DNA of 64,000 nucleotides from JBGPLJ01 sp035644395. GTDB lineage: Bacteria > Pseudomonadota > Gammaproteobacteria > Steroidobacterales > Steroidobacteraceae. The stretch is from the NCBI GenBank assembly GCA_035644395.1, contig DASQOR010000043.1, positions 112,891 to 176,890 of the forward strand, written 5' to 3'. Under the pieces are notes generated by a model. It was not told the origin of the DNA. It saw only the letters and a program-made list of their open reading frames with translations, and did no database searches. The position numbers and the translations under genes are program-made. Shown here in pieces: positions 1 to 8,074 of the stretch. How positions within the stretch are numbered: position 1 is the stretch's first letter; every line of letters begins with the position of its first letter.

Positions 1-2
1 GC

Positions 3-488
3 AGCATCGCCAAACTCGATCTGGTCGACCAGACCGGCGGCCGCTTCACGCAGACGCGCCTGCAGGGGCACTGGTCCATCGTCTATTTCGGCTTCACGGC
101 CTGTCCGATGATCTGCCCGACGACGATGGCGATGCTCAAGGATGTCGCGCGCCGGGTCGGGACCTTGCCGGGGCGATCGCGGCCGCAGGTCATCCTCATC
201 ACCGTCGATCCGGAAACGGATACGCCGGTCGTCATGGGCCGGTACGTCGAGGCGTTCGATCCGGCATTTGTCGGTCTCACCGGCAGCAAGGCGGCGCTCG
301 ATGACGCTGCCGCGAAATTCAGCGTTGCGCACAGCCGCTCGGGCGACGGCGGCTCCTTCGACCACAGCTCGACGATCTACCTGGTCGACCCCGCCGGCGC
401 GCTGAGCGCTGTGTTCACGCCGCCGCAAACGGCCGCGGGCATCGCGGACGACTATCGACGCCTCGTCGGTGCGCCGGACGGCGTTTGA
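3..488 (+). CDS. SCO1/SenC family protein, 5' end cut by window
   Basis: The last 161 residues of a SCO1/SenC (PrrC-like) thioredoxin-fold protein. Family members deliver copper to the CuA site of cytochrome c oxidase or act as thiol reductases at the outer face of the cytoplasmic membrane. The copper/thiol motif is visible as TACPMICPTT, with cysteines encoded at 102-104 and 114-116. The later conserved histidine lies in FDHSSTIYLVD, and TVDPETDTP is also typical of the family. The start codon and any N-terminal anchor lie outside the window. The stop at 486-488 falls just before psd, so the two genes are probably cotranscribed. No cytochrome oxidase gene is visible, so the physiological partner is not known from this window. 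Confidence 0.9.
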   Translation, partial: SIAKLDLVDQTGGRFTQTRLQGHWSIVYFGFTACPMICPTTMAMLKDVARRVGTLPGRSRPQVILITVDPETDTPVVMGRYVEAFDPAFVGLTGSKAALDDAAAKFSVAHSRSGDGGSFDHSSTIYLVDPAGALSAVFTPPQTAAGIADDYRRLVGAPDGV

Positions 489-496
489 GGCAGCCG

Positions 497-1384
497 ATGA
501 CGCATGAAGCGCCCGGCCGCGGCATCGGCGAACGTTCGTTCGTGTGGATGCAGTACGTCATTCCACAGCACTTCATCTCGCGCCTGGTGTATCGCGCCAC
601 CCGCAGTTCCTGGCCGTGGTTCAAGAACCGGTTGATCCGCTGGTTCATCGGCCGCTTCCCCGTCGACATGAGCGAGGCCCGCGAGCCCGATGCGAGCCAA
701 TTTGCGACGTTCAACGCGTTTTTCACTCGGGAGCTGCGCGCGGGGCTGCGACGCGTCGACCCGGCGCCGGATGCCGTCGTGTCGCCCGCCGACGGCTTCA
801 TCAGCCGAGCGGGTCCCATCGATGCCGAGACTCTGATCCAGGCGAAGGGGCAGGCCTATCAACTCGCCGACCTCCTCGCAGGCGCGGCGCACTGGGCCGC
901 CAAGTTTCGTGGCGGATCGTTCGTAACGGTCTATCTCGCTCCGTTCAACTACCACCGCGTGCACGTTCCGACCGACGCGACGCTGCGCGAGACCTGGTAC
1001 GTGCCGGGGCGACTCTTCAGCGTCAACACCGCGACGGCGGCGGCCGTGCCCCGGATCTTCGCGCGCAATGAACGCATCATCGCTCTCTTCGACACCCCGG
1101 CAGGGCCGATGGCCGAAGTGCTGGTCGGCGCATTGAACGTGGGCAGCATGTCGACGGTCTGGCACGGCGAAGTGACGCCGAAGGCGAAGCGCGTCATCAC
1201 GCGGCTCGCCACACCCGAAACGGGCGCCACGCTCGAGCGCGGCGCCGAGATGGGCCGATTCAACATGGGTTCCACAGTCGTGCTGCTGTTCGCACCCGGC
1301 ACGGTGACTCTCGACCCCGGGCTTGATCCGGGTCGCGTCATGCGCCTCGGCGACCGCATCGGCCGATGGCGGGCGCGCACTTGA
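497..1384 (+). CDS. psd: Phosphatidylserine decarboxylase proenzyme
   Basis: A protein of 295 aa that decarboxylates phosphatidylserine to phosphatidylethanolamine at the inner membrane. It is a pyruvoyl enzyme made by self-cleavage. The serine that would become the pyruvoyl group is Ser259 in FNMGSTVVLLF, a variant of the usual LGST. The other expected catalytic residues are Asp99 in SPADG and His156 in NYHRVHVP. The length matches E. coli Psd-type proteins. An in-frame TTG at 485 overlaps the stop of the preceding gene, but ATG 497 is preferred because GAGG sits six bases upstream of it. The gene is followed by epmA in an overlapping frame. The psd-epmA neighbourhood is also found in enterobacteria, which supports both assignments. 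Confidence 0.95.
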   Translation: MTHEAPGRGIGERSFVWMQYVIPQHFISRLVYRATRSSWPWFKNRLIRWFIGRFPVDMSEAREPDASQFATFNAFFTRELRAGLRRVDPAPDAVVSPADGFISRAGPIDAETLIQAKGQAYQLADLLAGAAHWAAKFRGGSFVTVYLAPFNYHRVHVPTDATLRETWYVPGRLFSVNTATAAAVPRIFARNERIIALFDTPAGPMAEVLVGALNVGSMSTVWHGEVTPKAKRVITRLATPETGATLERGAEMGRFNMGSTVVLLFAPGTVTLDPGLDPGRVMRLGDRIGRWRART

Positions 1385-2379
1385 CTTCGGGCGGCTCGAA
1401 CGGATCGGCATGGCGCCCGACCGCGTCCATGCAAGCGCTCGCGACGCGCGCGGCGCTCCTTGCGACCGTGCGCCGCCATTTCGCTGATCGCGGCGTACTC
1501 GAAGTCGAGACGCCGATCTGGTCCGCGGCAGGCGTAACCGACGTGCACATCGAGAGCCTGACTGCGAGCGCCCGCGGGCTTGGTCTCAGCGGATTCCTGT
1601 CGACGTCGCCGGAGTTCGCCATGAAGCGCCTGCTGGCCGCCGGCAGCGGCGATATCTACCAGATCTGCCGTGCCTTTCGCGACGGCGAGCGCGGCCGTTT
1701 CCACAATCCGGAATTCACCCTCATCGAGTGGTACCGGATCGGATTCGACATCGAACTCATGATGAACGACGTCGAGACCTTGCTAGCCGCCATGTTGGCG
1801 CCGCTGCGTGCCTCCGCGACCTGGCAGCCAGCGGTTCGCCTGAGCTACCGCGAGGCCCTGCGGCGCCATGCGGGCGTCGACGCCTTCGATGACTCCATTG
1901 CGATGCTGCAAGGCGCGCTCGTGGAGCGCGGCGTCACGATCCCGGACGGGCTCGGCACGGAACGGGATCCCTGGCTGGACCTGATCATGTCGACGGTCGT
2001 CGGACCCGAGCTCGGGCACGGCGCGCTTTGCTTCATTCACGATTATCCAGCTTCGCAGGCAGCGCTTGCCCGCCTGCGACCCGCCGATCGGGAAACGGCG
2101 GAGCGCTTCGAGGCCTATCTCGATGGTATCGAGCTTGCGAACGGCTTCCGCGAACTCGCAGATGCCGCGGAACAACGCCGCCGCTTCGATGCGGACCGCT
2201 CGGCACGGCGCAGCATGGGACGGGAGTCACCGCCCATCGATGAGAACCTGCTCGCAGCTCTGGCGTCCGGCCTGCCCGACTGTTCCGGCGTTGCGCTAGG
2301 CTTCGATCGTGTAACGATGCTCGCCTGCGGAGCGCGCTCGATCGATGAAGTGATAGCGTTCGCCGCGGAGCGCGCCTGA
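1366..2379 (+). CDS. epmA: Elongation factor P--(R)-beta-lysine ligase
   Basis: A class II lysyl-tRNA-synthetase catalytic core without the anticodon-binding domain (337 aa). It matches EpmA/GenX/PoxA, which attaches (R)-beta-lysine to the conserved lysine of EF-P. Motif-2-like FRDGERGRFHNPEF lies near residue 105, and ANGFRELADA and GVALGFDRV mark the C-terminal active site. The N-terminal half contains HFADRGVLEVETP, very close to E. coli EpmA. ATG 1366 overlaps the end of psd by 19 bases. An in-frame TTG at 1381, which forms TTGA with the psd stop, is an equally possible start and would better match the E. coli N-terminus; neither has a clear ribosome-binding site. The target, efp, lies about 500 bases downstream on the other strand. 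The partner EpmB is not in the window. Confidence 0.93.
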   Translation: MAGAHLTSGGSNGSAWRPTASMQALATRAALLATVRRHFADRGVLEVETPIWSAAGVTDVHIESLTASARGLGLSGFLSTSPEFAMKRLLAAGSGDIYQICRAFRDGERGRFHNPEFTLIEWYRIGFDIELMMNDVETLLAAMLAPLRASATWQPAVRLSYREALRRHAGVDAFDDSIAMLQGALVERGVTIPDGLGTERDPWLDLIMSTVVGPELGHGALCFIHDYPASQAALARLRPADRETAERFEAYLDGIELANGFRELADAAEQRRRFDADRSARRSMGRESPPIDENLLAALASGLPDCSGVALGFDRVTMLACGARSIDEVIAFAAERA

Positions 2380-2400
2380 CACGAATGCCGGAGAGTCGCG

Positions 2401-2889
2401 ATGAGTTTTGCCGCAAGCCCGATCGACTTCGCCAACAAGCAGCGCGGCTACGCCGAGCTGGCGCAGGCTCTCACAGGCCTCCTGACCGGAGAGCGCAATC
2501 GCATCGCGAATGCCGCCAACACGGCCGCCCTGCTCTTCGATGCGCTGCCCGCCGTCAACTGGACAGGATTCTATTTCGCGCAGGGCCGCGAACTCGTCAT
2601 CGGCCCATTCCAGGGAAAACCGGCGTGCGTGCGCATCGCCTTCGGCCGCGGAGTCTGCGGGCGCGCTGCCGCCGATCGCCTGACGGTGGTCGTGCCGGAC
2701 GTCAATGCATTTCCAGGACACATCGCCTGCGACAGCGCGTCGCGATCCGAGATCGTCGTGCCGCTGGTGCGTGAATCCAGGCTCATCGGCGTGCTCGACG
2801 TGGACAGCCCGGAACTCGCCCGCTTCGATCAGGCGGACCGGCTCGGGCTCGAGCGGATCGCGGAGCTCTTCCTCGCCGCGAGCGACTGA
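2401..2889 (+). CDS. msrC: Free methionine-(R)-sulfoxide reductase, GAF domain
   Basis: A single-GAF-domain protein of 162 aa related to E. coli YebR/fRMsr, which reduces free L-methionine-(R)-sulfoxide in the cytosol with thioredoxin-type electron donors. The three cysteines expected for this family are present: Cys76 in GKPACVRIAFGRG, Cys86 in GVCGRAAA and Cys110 in GHIACDSASRSE. Their spacing of 10 and 24 residues equals that of Cys84/94/118 in YebR. NWTGFYF and GVLDVDSP are further family landmarks. The gene starts 21 bases after epmA and ends 9 bases before the convergent efp stop. It is probably the last gene of the rightward unit containing psd and epmA. Confidence 0.9.
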   Translation: MSFAASPIDFANKQRGYAELAQALTGLLTGERNRIANAANTAALLFDALPAVNWTGFYFAQGRELVIGPFQGKPACVRIAFGRGVCGRAAADRLTVVVPDVNAFPGHIACDSASRSEIVVPLVRESRLIGVLDVDSPELARFDQADRLGLERIAELFLAASD

Positions 2890-2898
2890 GCCCCGGGG

Positions 2899-3468
2899 CT
2901 ACTGCTTCGAGCGCGAGATATAGGCGCCCGTGCGCGTATCGATACGCAGGATCTCGCCTTCGTTGATGAAGAGCGGCACCCGCACCACGGCACCCGTCTC
3001 GAGCTTCGCGGACTTCTGCCCGCCGGTCGCCGTGTCGCCGCGCAGGCCCGGATCCGTTTCGATGACCTTGAGATCCACATGCGCGGGCGGCGTGACCTGC
3101 AGCGGCACGCCGTTCCAGAGCGTCACGATGCAGCTGACGCCGTCCTTCATCCATTGCGCGCCATCGCCCACCGCTTGCTTGCCGGCCGTGTGCTGCTCGA
3201 AAGTCTCCGGCACCATGAAATGCCAGAAGCCGCCGTCCGTGTACAGGTACTGCATATCGACGTCGACGACATCCGCGCCTTCCAGCGTATCGCCCGACTT
3301 GAAGGTGCGCTCGATGACGCGGCCCGTCTTGAGATTGCGGATCTTCACGCGGTTGAAGGCCTGGCCCTTGCCCGGCTTGACGAATTCGTTCTCGACGATC
3401 GAGTAGGGGTCGCCGTCGAGGAGAACCTTGACGCCCGACCGCAATTCGCTGGTGCTGTAGCTCGACAT
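2899..3468 (-). CDS. efp: Elongation factor P
   Basis: A complete EF-P of 189 aa that helps ribosomes through polyproline stretches. The loop KPGKGQA carries the target residue Lys34, as in bacteria that use EpmA beta-lysylation; arginine-type EF-Ps differ at this place. The end ASISRSK-like tail (GAYISRSK) is characteristic. Reading continues upstream to 3615, but the family begins at the MSSYSTSEL methionine, encoded at 3466-3468, and the upstream residues look non-coding. The gene is convergent with msrC and divergent from the FimX-like gene. The presence of epmA two genes away suggests the modification is active here. EpmB, which supplies beta-lysine, must be encoded elsewhere if the pathway is complete. 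Confidence 0.97.
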   Translation of the reverse strand: MSSYSTSELRSGVKVLLDGDPYSIVENEFVKPGKGQAFNRVKIRNLKTGRVIERTFKSGDTLEGADVVDVDMQYLYTDGGFWHFMVPETFEQHTAGKQAVGDGAQWMKDGVSCIVTLWNGVPLQVTPPAHVDLKVIETDPGLRGDTATGGQKSAKLETGAVVRVPLFINEGEILRIDTRTGAYISRSKQ

Positions 3469-3689
3469 GGTCTCGCTGCTCGTGGCTTGGGTTGGCGACG
3501 CCGCTTGCCGATTCTGTGACGAGCCGCAAGGCCTGCACCGGGGCGTCCAAAAAAAGGCCGCGTATGATAGCCGCAAGACCTCTCCCAGGCCAGCTTGAGC
3601 GGGTCCGCCCCGCACGGAGCGCCTTGGACGGGGTGCTACAATCCGCCGCCCTTTTTTCGAGCCCCTTAAGAGCCCCCGAGGAGCGAATC

Positions 3690-5750
3690 TTGAGCGAAGC
3701 CGGCGCCGTGCCCATGATCGTCATGACGCGCAGCCAGGACCACGTCGAGGCCGTGAACTCGACGCTGCGCAATGCCGGCCACCCCGCGCACTGCACGTGG
3801 ATCTCGGACCTGAGGGACCTCTCCGACGCGCTCACGCAGATCAATCCGGAGCTGCTCGTCTGCTTCAGCGAGGAGCAGGGCATCGACCTCGGGACGATCA
3901 TGAAGGTCCGCAATCAGTTCGGCCCGGAAGTGCCGGTGCTCATCGTCCGCGCGCGGGTCGACGAGGAAGTGATCGCCGAGGCGATGCGGGCCGGCGCCCA
4001 GGACGTGATCTCGCTCGCCAACCGCAATCGCCTGCAATCGGTCGTCACACGCGAGCTCAGGGCGTTCCGTCTCGAGCGTGCGCTCAATGCGACGCTCAAT
4101 TCCGCGCGCGAGTACAAGCAGCAGCTGCAGACCTTCATGACGGGATCGGCGGATGCGATCGCGCACGTGGCCGACGGCATCGTCGTCGACGCAAATCCCG
4201 CCTGGCTCGAGCTCTTCGGATTCCCGGACGCCGAGAGCCTGGTCGGCCAGCCGCTCATGGACCTGTTCGACGCCGATCGCCAGGCCGCGCTCAAAGGCGC
4301 GCTGGTCGCGACGATGCAGGGCAAGTGGAGCGATCACGCATTGCGCATGAATGCCCAGCTGTCGGACGGCTCGCTGCTCGCACTGGAACTGACGCTCGAC
4401 CGCTCCGAGTTCGACGGCGAAGCCTGCGTGCGCGTCTGCGTGCCGACGCGCAAGGACGACGACCACGAGATCGAGGAGCAACTGCAGGAAGCCGTGCGCA
4501 CGGATCCGTCGACCGGATTCCTGCACCGCAAGTATTTCATCGACGCGGCGCGCGCCCGCCTGCAGCAGCCGGTCAAGGGCGGCGTGCGCTACGTGGCGTA
4601 CCTGAAGCCGGACAAGTTCGCGGCGATCCAGGGCGACATCGGCATCATGGCGAGCGAGGACTTCCTGGTCGCGTTTGCAGAACTGCTGCGCGATCAGCTG
4701 CAGCCGAGCGACGTCGCCGGCCGCTTCGGCGGCAACAGTTTCGCGGCGCTCCTCGAGCGCGGCACCACCCGGGACGTCGAAGCTTGGGCCGAGCATGTCG
4801 TGCAGAAGATCGGCGCAAACACGTTCCTGGTCGCCGACAAGTCGCTGACCGCCACCTGCACCGTCGGCCTCGGCATGCTGCCCTCGACCAATCCGGACCT
4901 CGCTTCCGCCCTGAGCGACGCCGCATCCGCGAATCGGCGGGGCCGGGACCAGGGCGGCAACCAGTTCTACGTCGTCGACAAGTCCGATACCGACACGCGC
5001 GTGCAGGCCTACGACAAGATCTGGGTGAAGCACATCAAGTCCGCTCTCATGGAGAACCGCTTCCGGCTCGTGCAGCAGCCGATCGCGAGCCTGCAGGGCG
5101 ACGACAAGGGCATGTTCGACGTGCTGGTGCGCATGCTCGATGAGCAGCAGAAGGAAGTGCTGCCGTCCGAATTCATGCAGGCGGCGGAGCGCAACGACCT
5201 CTTGAAGAACATCGATCGCTGGGTCATCGGCGCGTCGATGTCTTTCTGCGCGGCGCGCAAGCCGAGCTGCATTTTCGTGCGGCTCTCCAGGGACACGGTG
5301 ATCGACAAGTCGCTCGCCACCTGGCTCGGCAACCAGCTCAAGGCGAGCAAGGTCGACCCGGCCCGCATCTGCTTCCAGGTGACGGAAGACACGGCGGCGC
5401 AGTACCTGAATCAGACCCGTGAGATGATCAAGACCCTGAAGCCGATGGGGTTTCGCCTGGCGCTCGAGCACCTCGGCGCGGGCCGCGACCCGGCTTCGCT
5501 CATCGAGCACCTCGCGGTCGATTTCGTGAAGATCGACGGCTCGCTCATGCAGGGCCTTGCCAGCAATCCGATCCTGCAGCAGAAGGTGAAGGGCCTCGTC
5601 GATATCGCGAAGCGCAAGAAGATCGAAACGATCGCCGAGCGCGTCGAGGACGCCAATACGATGGCGGTGCTCTGGCAGCTCGGCATCGAATTCATCCAGG
5701 GGTATTTCGTCAACGCACCCGAAGAAGTGGTGCTCAAAGCCGAGCGATAA
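3690..5750 (+). CDS. fimX: FimX-like REC-PAS-GGDEF-EAL c-di-GMP receptor
   Basis: A protein of 686 aa, about the size of Pseudomonas FimX (691 aa), with the same order: receiver-like domain (about 8-125), PAS domain (about 150-255), GGDEF-like domain (about 270-430) and EAL-like domain (about 445-685). The GGDEF site reads FGGNSF (347-351) and the EAL site reads DVL (about 477-479), so neither cyclase nor phosphodiesterase activity is expected. The receiver also lacks an obvious phosphoacceptor aspartate after its third strand. FimX proteins bind c-di-GMP through the EAL-like domain and control type IV pilus assembly at the cell pole; that role is inferred here. The TTG start at 3690 is chosen because GAGGAG lies six bases upstream. 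An in-frame ATG at 3492 would add 66 residues that overlap the efp promoter region and look non-coding. Confidence 0.82.
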   Translation: MSEAGAVPMIVMTRSQDHVEAVNSTLRNAGHPAHCTWISDLRDLSDALTQINPELLVCFSEEQGIDLGTIMKVRNQFGPEVPVLIVRARVDEEVIAEAMRAGAQDVISLANRNRLQSVVTRELRAFRLERALNATLNSAREYKQQLQTFMTGSADAIAHVADGIVVDANPAWLELFGFPDAESLVGQPLMDLFDADRQAALKGALVATMQGKWSDHALRMNAQLSDGSLLALELTLDRSEFDGEACVRVCVPTRKDDDHEIEEQLQEAVRTDPSTGFLHRKYFIDAARARLQQPVKGGVRYVAYLKPDKFAAIQGDIGIMASEDFLVAFAELLRDQLQPSDVAGRFGGNSFAALLERGTTRDVEAWAEHVVQKIGANTFLVADKSLTATCTVGLGMLPSTNPDLASALSDAASANRRGRDQGGNQFYVVDKSDTDTRVQAYDKIWVKHIKSALMENRFRLVQQPIASLQGDDKGMFDVLVRMLDEQQKEVLPSEFMQAAERNDLLKNIDRWVIGASMSFCAARKPSCIFVRLSRDTVIDKSLATWLGNQLKASKVDPARICFQVTEDTAAQYLNQTREMIKTLKPMGFRLALEHLGAGRDPASLIEHLAVDFVKIDGSLMQGLASNPILQQKVKGLVDIAKRKKIETIAERVEDANTMAVLWQLGIEFIQGYFVNAPEEVVLKAER

Positions 5751-5834
5751 ACCGGTGCCGGTGTTGGATAACTGGGGACTTGGGTCGCAGCCCTAACCCA
5801 AATCCCCAGTTATCCAACACCGGCACCGGTTTAT
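5747..5834. repeat. 39-bp-arm palindrome between convergent genes
   Basis: Arms at 5747-5785 and 5796-5834 are inverted copies with a single mismatch, separated by a 10-base loop. The arms contain the stop codon of the FimX-like gene (5748-5750) and that of parC (5831-5833), so both proteins end inside the element. It could act as a bidirectional terminator, although there is no run of thymines. Its internal phrase GGGGACTTGGGT resembles other GGGGAC-type repeats in this window. A REP-like or MITE-like origin is an inference. Confidence 0.85.
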
Positions 5835-8074
5835 TCGATTTCCAGGCGATCGACCTTGCGCCAGCCGCGGGGCAGCAGCCCGCCGCGCTGGGCACGCTGG
5901 CCGCGGTAATCCTTGAGCTCGCTCGCGTTGAGTGTCATGCGGCGCTCGCCGCTTACGATCACGAGTTTCTGCTCGGAGGTCACGACGGCAAGGCCCGTGA
6001 GGATCTCCTCGCGCGTCGCGGCCTTCTTGCCGGAAATGCCGAAGAGCTTGTTGCCCTTGCCCTTCGGGAGCTCGGGCACGTCGGTCACCGGGAATACGAG
6101 AAGGCGCCCCTCGCTGCTCACGACGGCAACCACAGGATCGCCCGCCGCCGGCACCGGCGCCGCCGGCAGCACGCCTGCGCCCTCCGGCACCCGCAACACG
6201 CCCTTGCCGGCGCGATTGCGCCCGTGCATCTCCTTCAGCCGCACGCTGAAGCCGTAGCCGACATCGCTCGCGATGAGCCAGAGGTCATCGGGTTCGCCGA
6301 TGAGGACCGCGGGGAATTTCGCGCCGTCGGGCGGATCGATGCGGCCGGACAGTGGTTCGCCCTGCCCGCGTGCCGACGGCAATGTATGTGCCAGCAGGCT
6401 GTACGCACGGCCCGTGCTGTCGAGGAACACGGCGAATTGCGTGCTGCGGCCCTTGGCGCTCGCCTGATAGGCGTCGCCCGTCTTGTACTGAAACGTGCGC
6501 GGATCGATGTCGTGGCCCTTCGCCTGCCGCACCCAGCCCGCGGTGGATAGCACGACCGTCACCGGCTCGCTCGTGACCAGTTCCGTCTCGTCGATCGCCT
6601 GCGCCTCGGCACGCTCGATGATGCGCGTGCGGCGCTCGTCGCCGTAGATCTCGGCGTCGGCCTCGATCTCCTCGCGCACGAGCTTGCGCAGGCGTGCCTT
6701 GCTCTTCAAGGTTCCTTCGAGTTCCGCCGCTTCCTCCGCGAGCTCCTGCTGCTCCGCCTTGATCTTCAGTTCCTCGAGCTTCGCGAGGTGACGGAGCTTG
6801 GTCTCGAGGATGGCCTCCGCTTGCCGGTCGGAGAGCTTGAAGCGCTTCATCAGCACGGGCTTCGGCTCTTCCTCGCGCCGGATGATGCGGATGATCTCGT
6901 CAAGGTTGAGATAGGCGATGAGGAGGCCGTCGAGGATGTGCAGGCGCGCCTGTACTTTCTCGAGCCGGAAGTTGAGCCGCTTGGTGACCGTCTTGATGCG
7001 GAACTCGAGCCATTCCGTCAGCAGGTCCTTCAGTCCCATCACTCGCGGCCGGCCGTCGAGCGCGATCACGTTGAGATTCACGCGATAGTTGCGCTCGAGA
7101 TCGGTCGTCGCAAAGAGGTGCGCCATCAGCTGTTCGGTGTCGACGCGGTTCGAGCGCGGCACGATGACAATACGCGTTGGATTCTCGTGATCCGATTCAT
7201 CGCGCACGTCCTCGACCATCGGCAGTTTCTTCGCCCGCATCTGCTCGGCGACCTGCTCGATGAGCTTCGAGCCCGAGACCTGGTACGGCAGCGCCGTGAT
7301 GACGATCGCGCCGTCCTCCTCCTCGAACGATGCGCGCGCCTTGTAACTGCCATTACCGCTCTCGTAGATCTGGATGAGGTCGGCGCGCGGCGAAACGATT
7401 TCACCGCCGGTCGGCAGGTCGGGCCCCGGCAGGTGCTTCATGAGCTTGCGGACGGTCGCATCCGGGTCGTCGATGAGGTGGATCAGCGCCGCCGCGAGCT
7501 CGCGCAGATTGTGCGGCGGAATGTCGGTCGACATGCCGACCGCGATGCCGCTGCCACCGTTCAGCAGGAGGTTCGGCAGGCGGGCCGGCATGAGCGTCGG
7601 CTCTTCCATCGTGCCGTCGAAATTCGGCACCCAGTCGACGGTGCCCTGGTCGAGCTCGGACAGCAGCACGGCGGCATAGGGAGTCAGGCGCGATTCGGTG
7701 TAGCGCATCGCCGCGAATGACTTGGGGTCGTCGGGCGAGCCCCAGTTGCCCTGGCCATCGACGATTGGATAGCGATAGGAGAAATCCTGCGCCATGTGCA
7801 CCATGGCTTCGTAGCACGCGGAATCGCCGTGCGGATGGAACTTGCCGATGACATCGCCGACGGTACGCGCGGATTTCTTGTGCTTCGCTCCTGCCGAGAG
7901 GCCGAGCTCGCTCATCGCATAAATGATGCGGCGCTGGACCGGCTTCAGGCCGTCGCAGAGATTCGGCAGCGCCCGGTCGAGGATGACGTACATCGAATAG
8001 TCGAGGTAGGCCTTCTCCGCGAAAGTCTTGAGCGGCTTCTTCTCCACGCCTTCGAAGTTGAGTTCGTCCTGCAT
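5831..8074 (-). CDS. parC: DNA topoisomerase IV subunit A
   Basis: The ParC/GyrA-type breakage-reunion subunit, 747 aa (E. coli ParC has 752), which decatenates daughter chromosomes together with ParE. The active-site tyrosine is Tyr125 in AMRYTESRL. The quinolone-resistance-determining region reads HPHGDSACYEAM with Ser85 and Glu89, the drug-sensitive residues. The C-terminal part is a ParC-length beta-pinwheel without a GyrA-box, which together with the ParE neighbour separates it from GyrA. The ATG at 8072-8074 shares its A with the parE stop (TGATG), so translation is probably coupled. The reading frame is open further upstream, but those codons lie inside parE. The stop codon is embedded in the palindrome at 5747-5834. 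Confidence 0.97.
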   Translation of the reverse strand: MQDELNFEGVEKKPLKTFAEKAYLDYSMYVILDRALPNLCDGLKPVQRRIIYAMSELGLSAGAKHKKSARTVGDVIGKFHPHGDSACYEAMVHMAQDFSYRYPIVDGQGNWGSPDDPKSFAAMRYTESRLTPYAAVLLSELDQGTVDWVPNFDGTMEEPTLMPARLPNLLLNGGSGIAVGMSTDIPPHNLRELAAALIHLIDDPDATVRKLMKHLPGPDLPTGGEIVSPRADLIQIYESGNGSYKARASFEEEDGAIVITALPYQVSGSKLIEQVAEQMRAKKLPMVEDVRDESDHENPTRIVIVPRSNRVDTEQLMAHLFATTDLERNYRVNLNVIALDGRPRVMGLKDLLTEWLEFRIKTVTKRLNFRLEKVQARLHILDGLLIAYLNLDEIIRIIRREEEPKPVLMKRFKLSDRQAEAILETKLRHLAKLEELKIKAEQQELAEEAAELEGTLKSKARLRKLVREEIEADAEIYGDERRTRIIERAEAQAIDETELVTSEPVTVVLSTAGWVRQAKGHDIDPRTFQYKTGDAYQASAKGRSTQFAVFLDSTGRAYSLLAHTLPSARGQGEPLSGRIDPPDGAKFPAVLIGEPDDLWLIASDVGYGFSVRLKEMHGRNRAGKGVLRVPEGAGVLPAAPVPAAGDPVVAVVSSEGRLLVFPVTDVPELPKGKGNKLFGISGKKAATREEILTGLAVVTSEQKLVIVSGERRMTLNASELKDYRGQRAQRGGLLPRGWRKVDRLEIE

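Noticed and set aside
3666..5510. Minus-strand open frame of 614 codons opposite the FimX-like gene
   Set aside because: It has biased composition and no recognisable motif, and its reading is the complement of third-position GC in the real gene.
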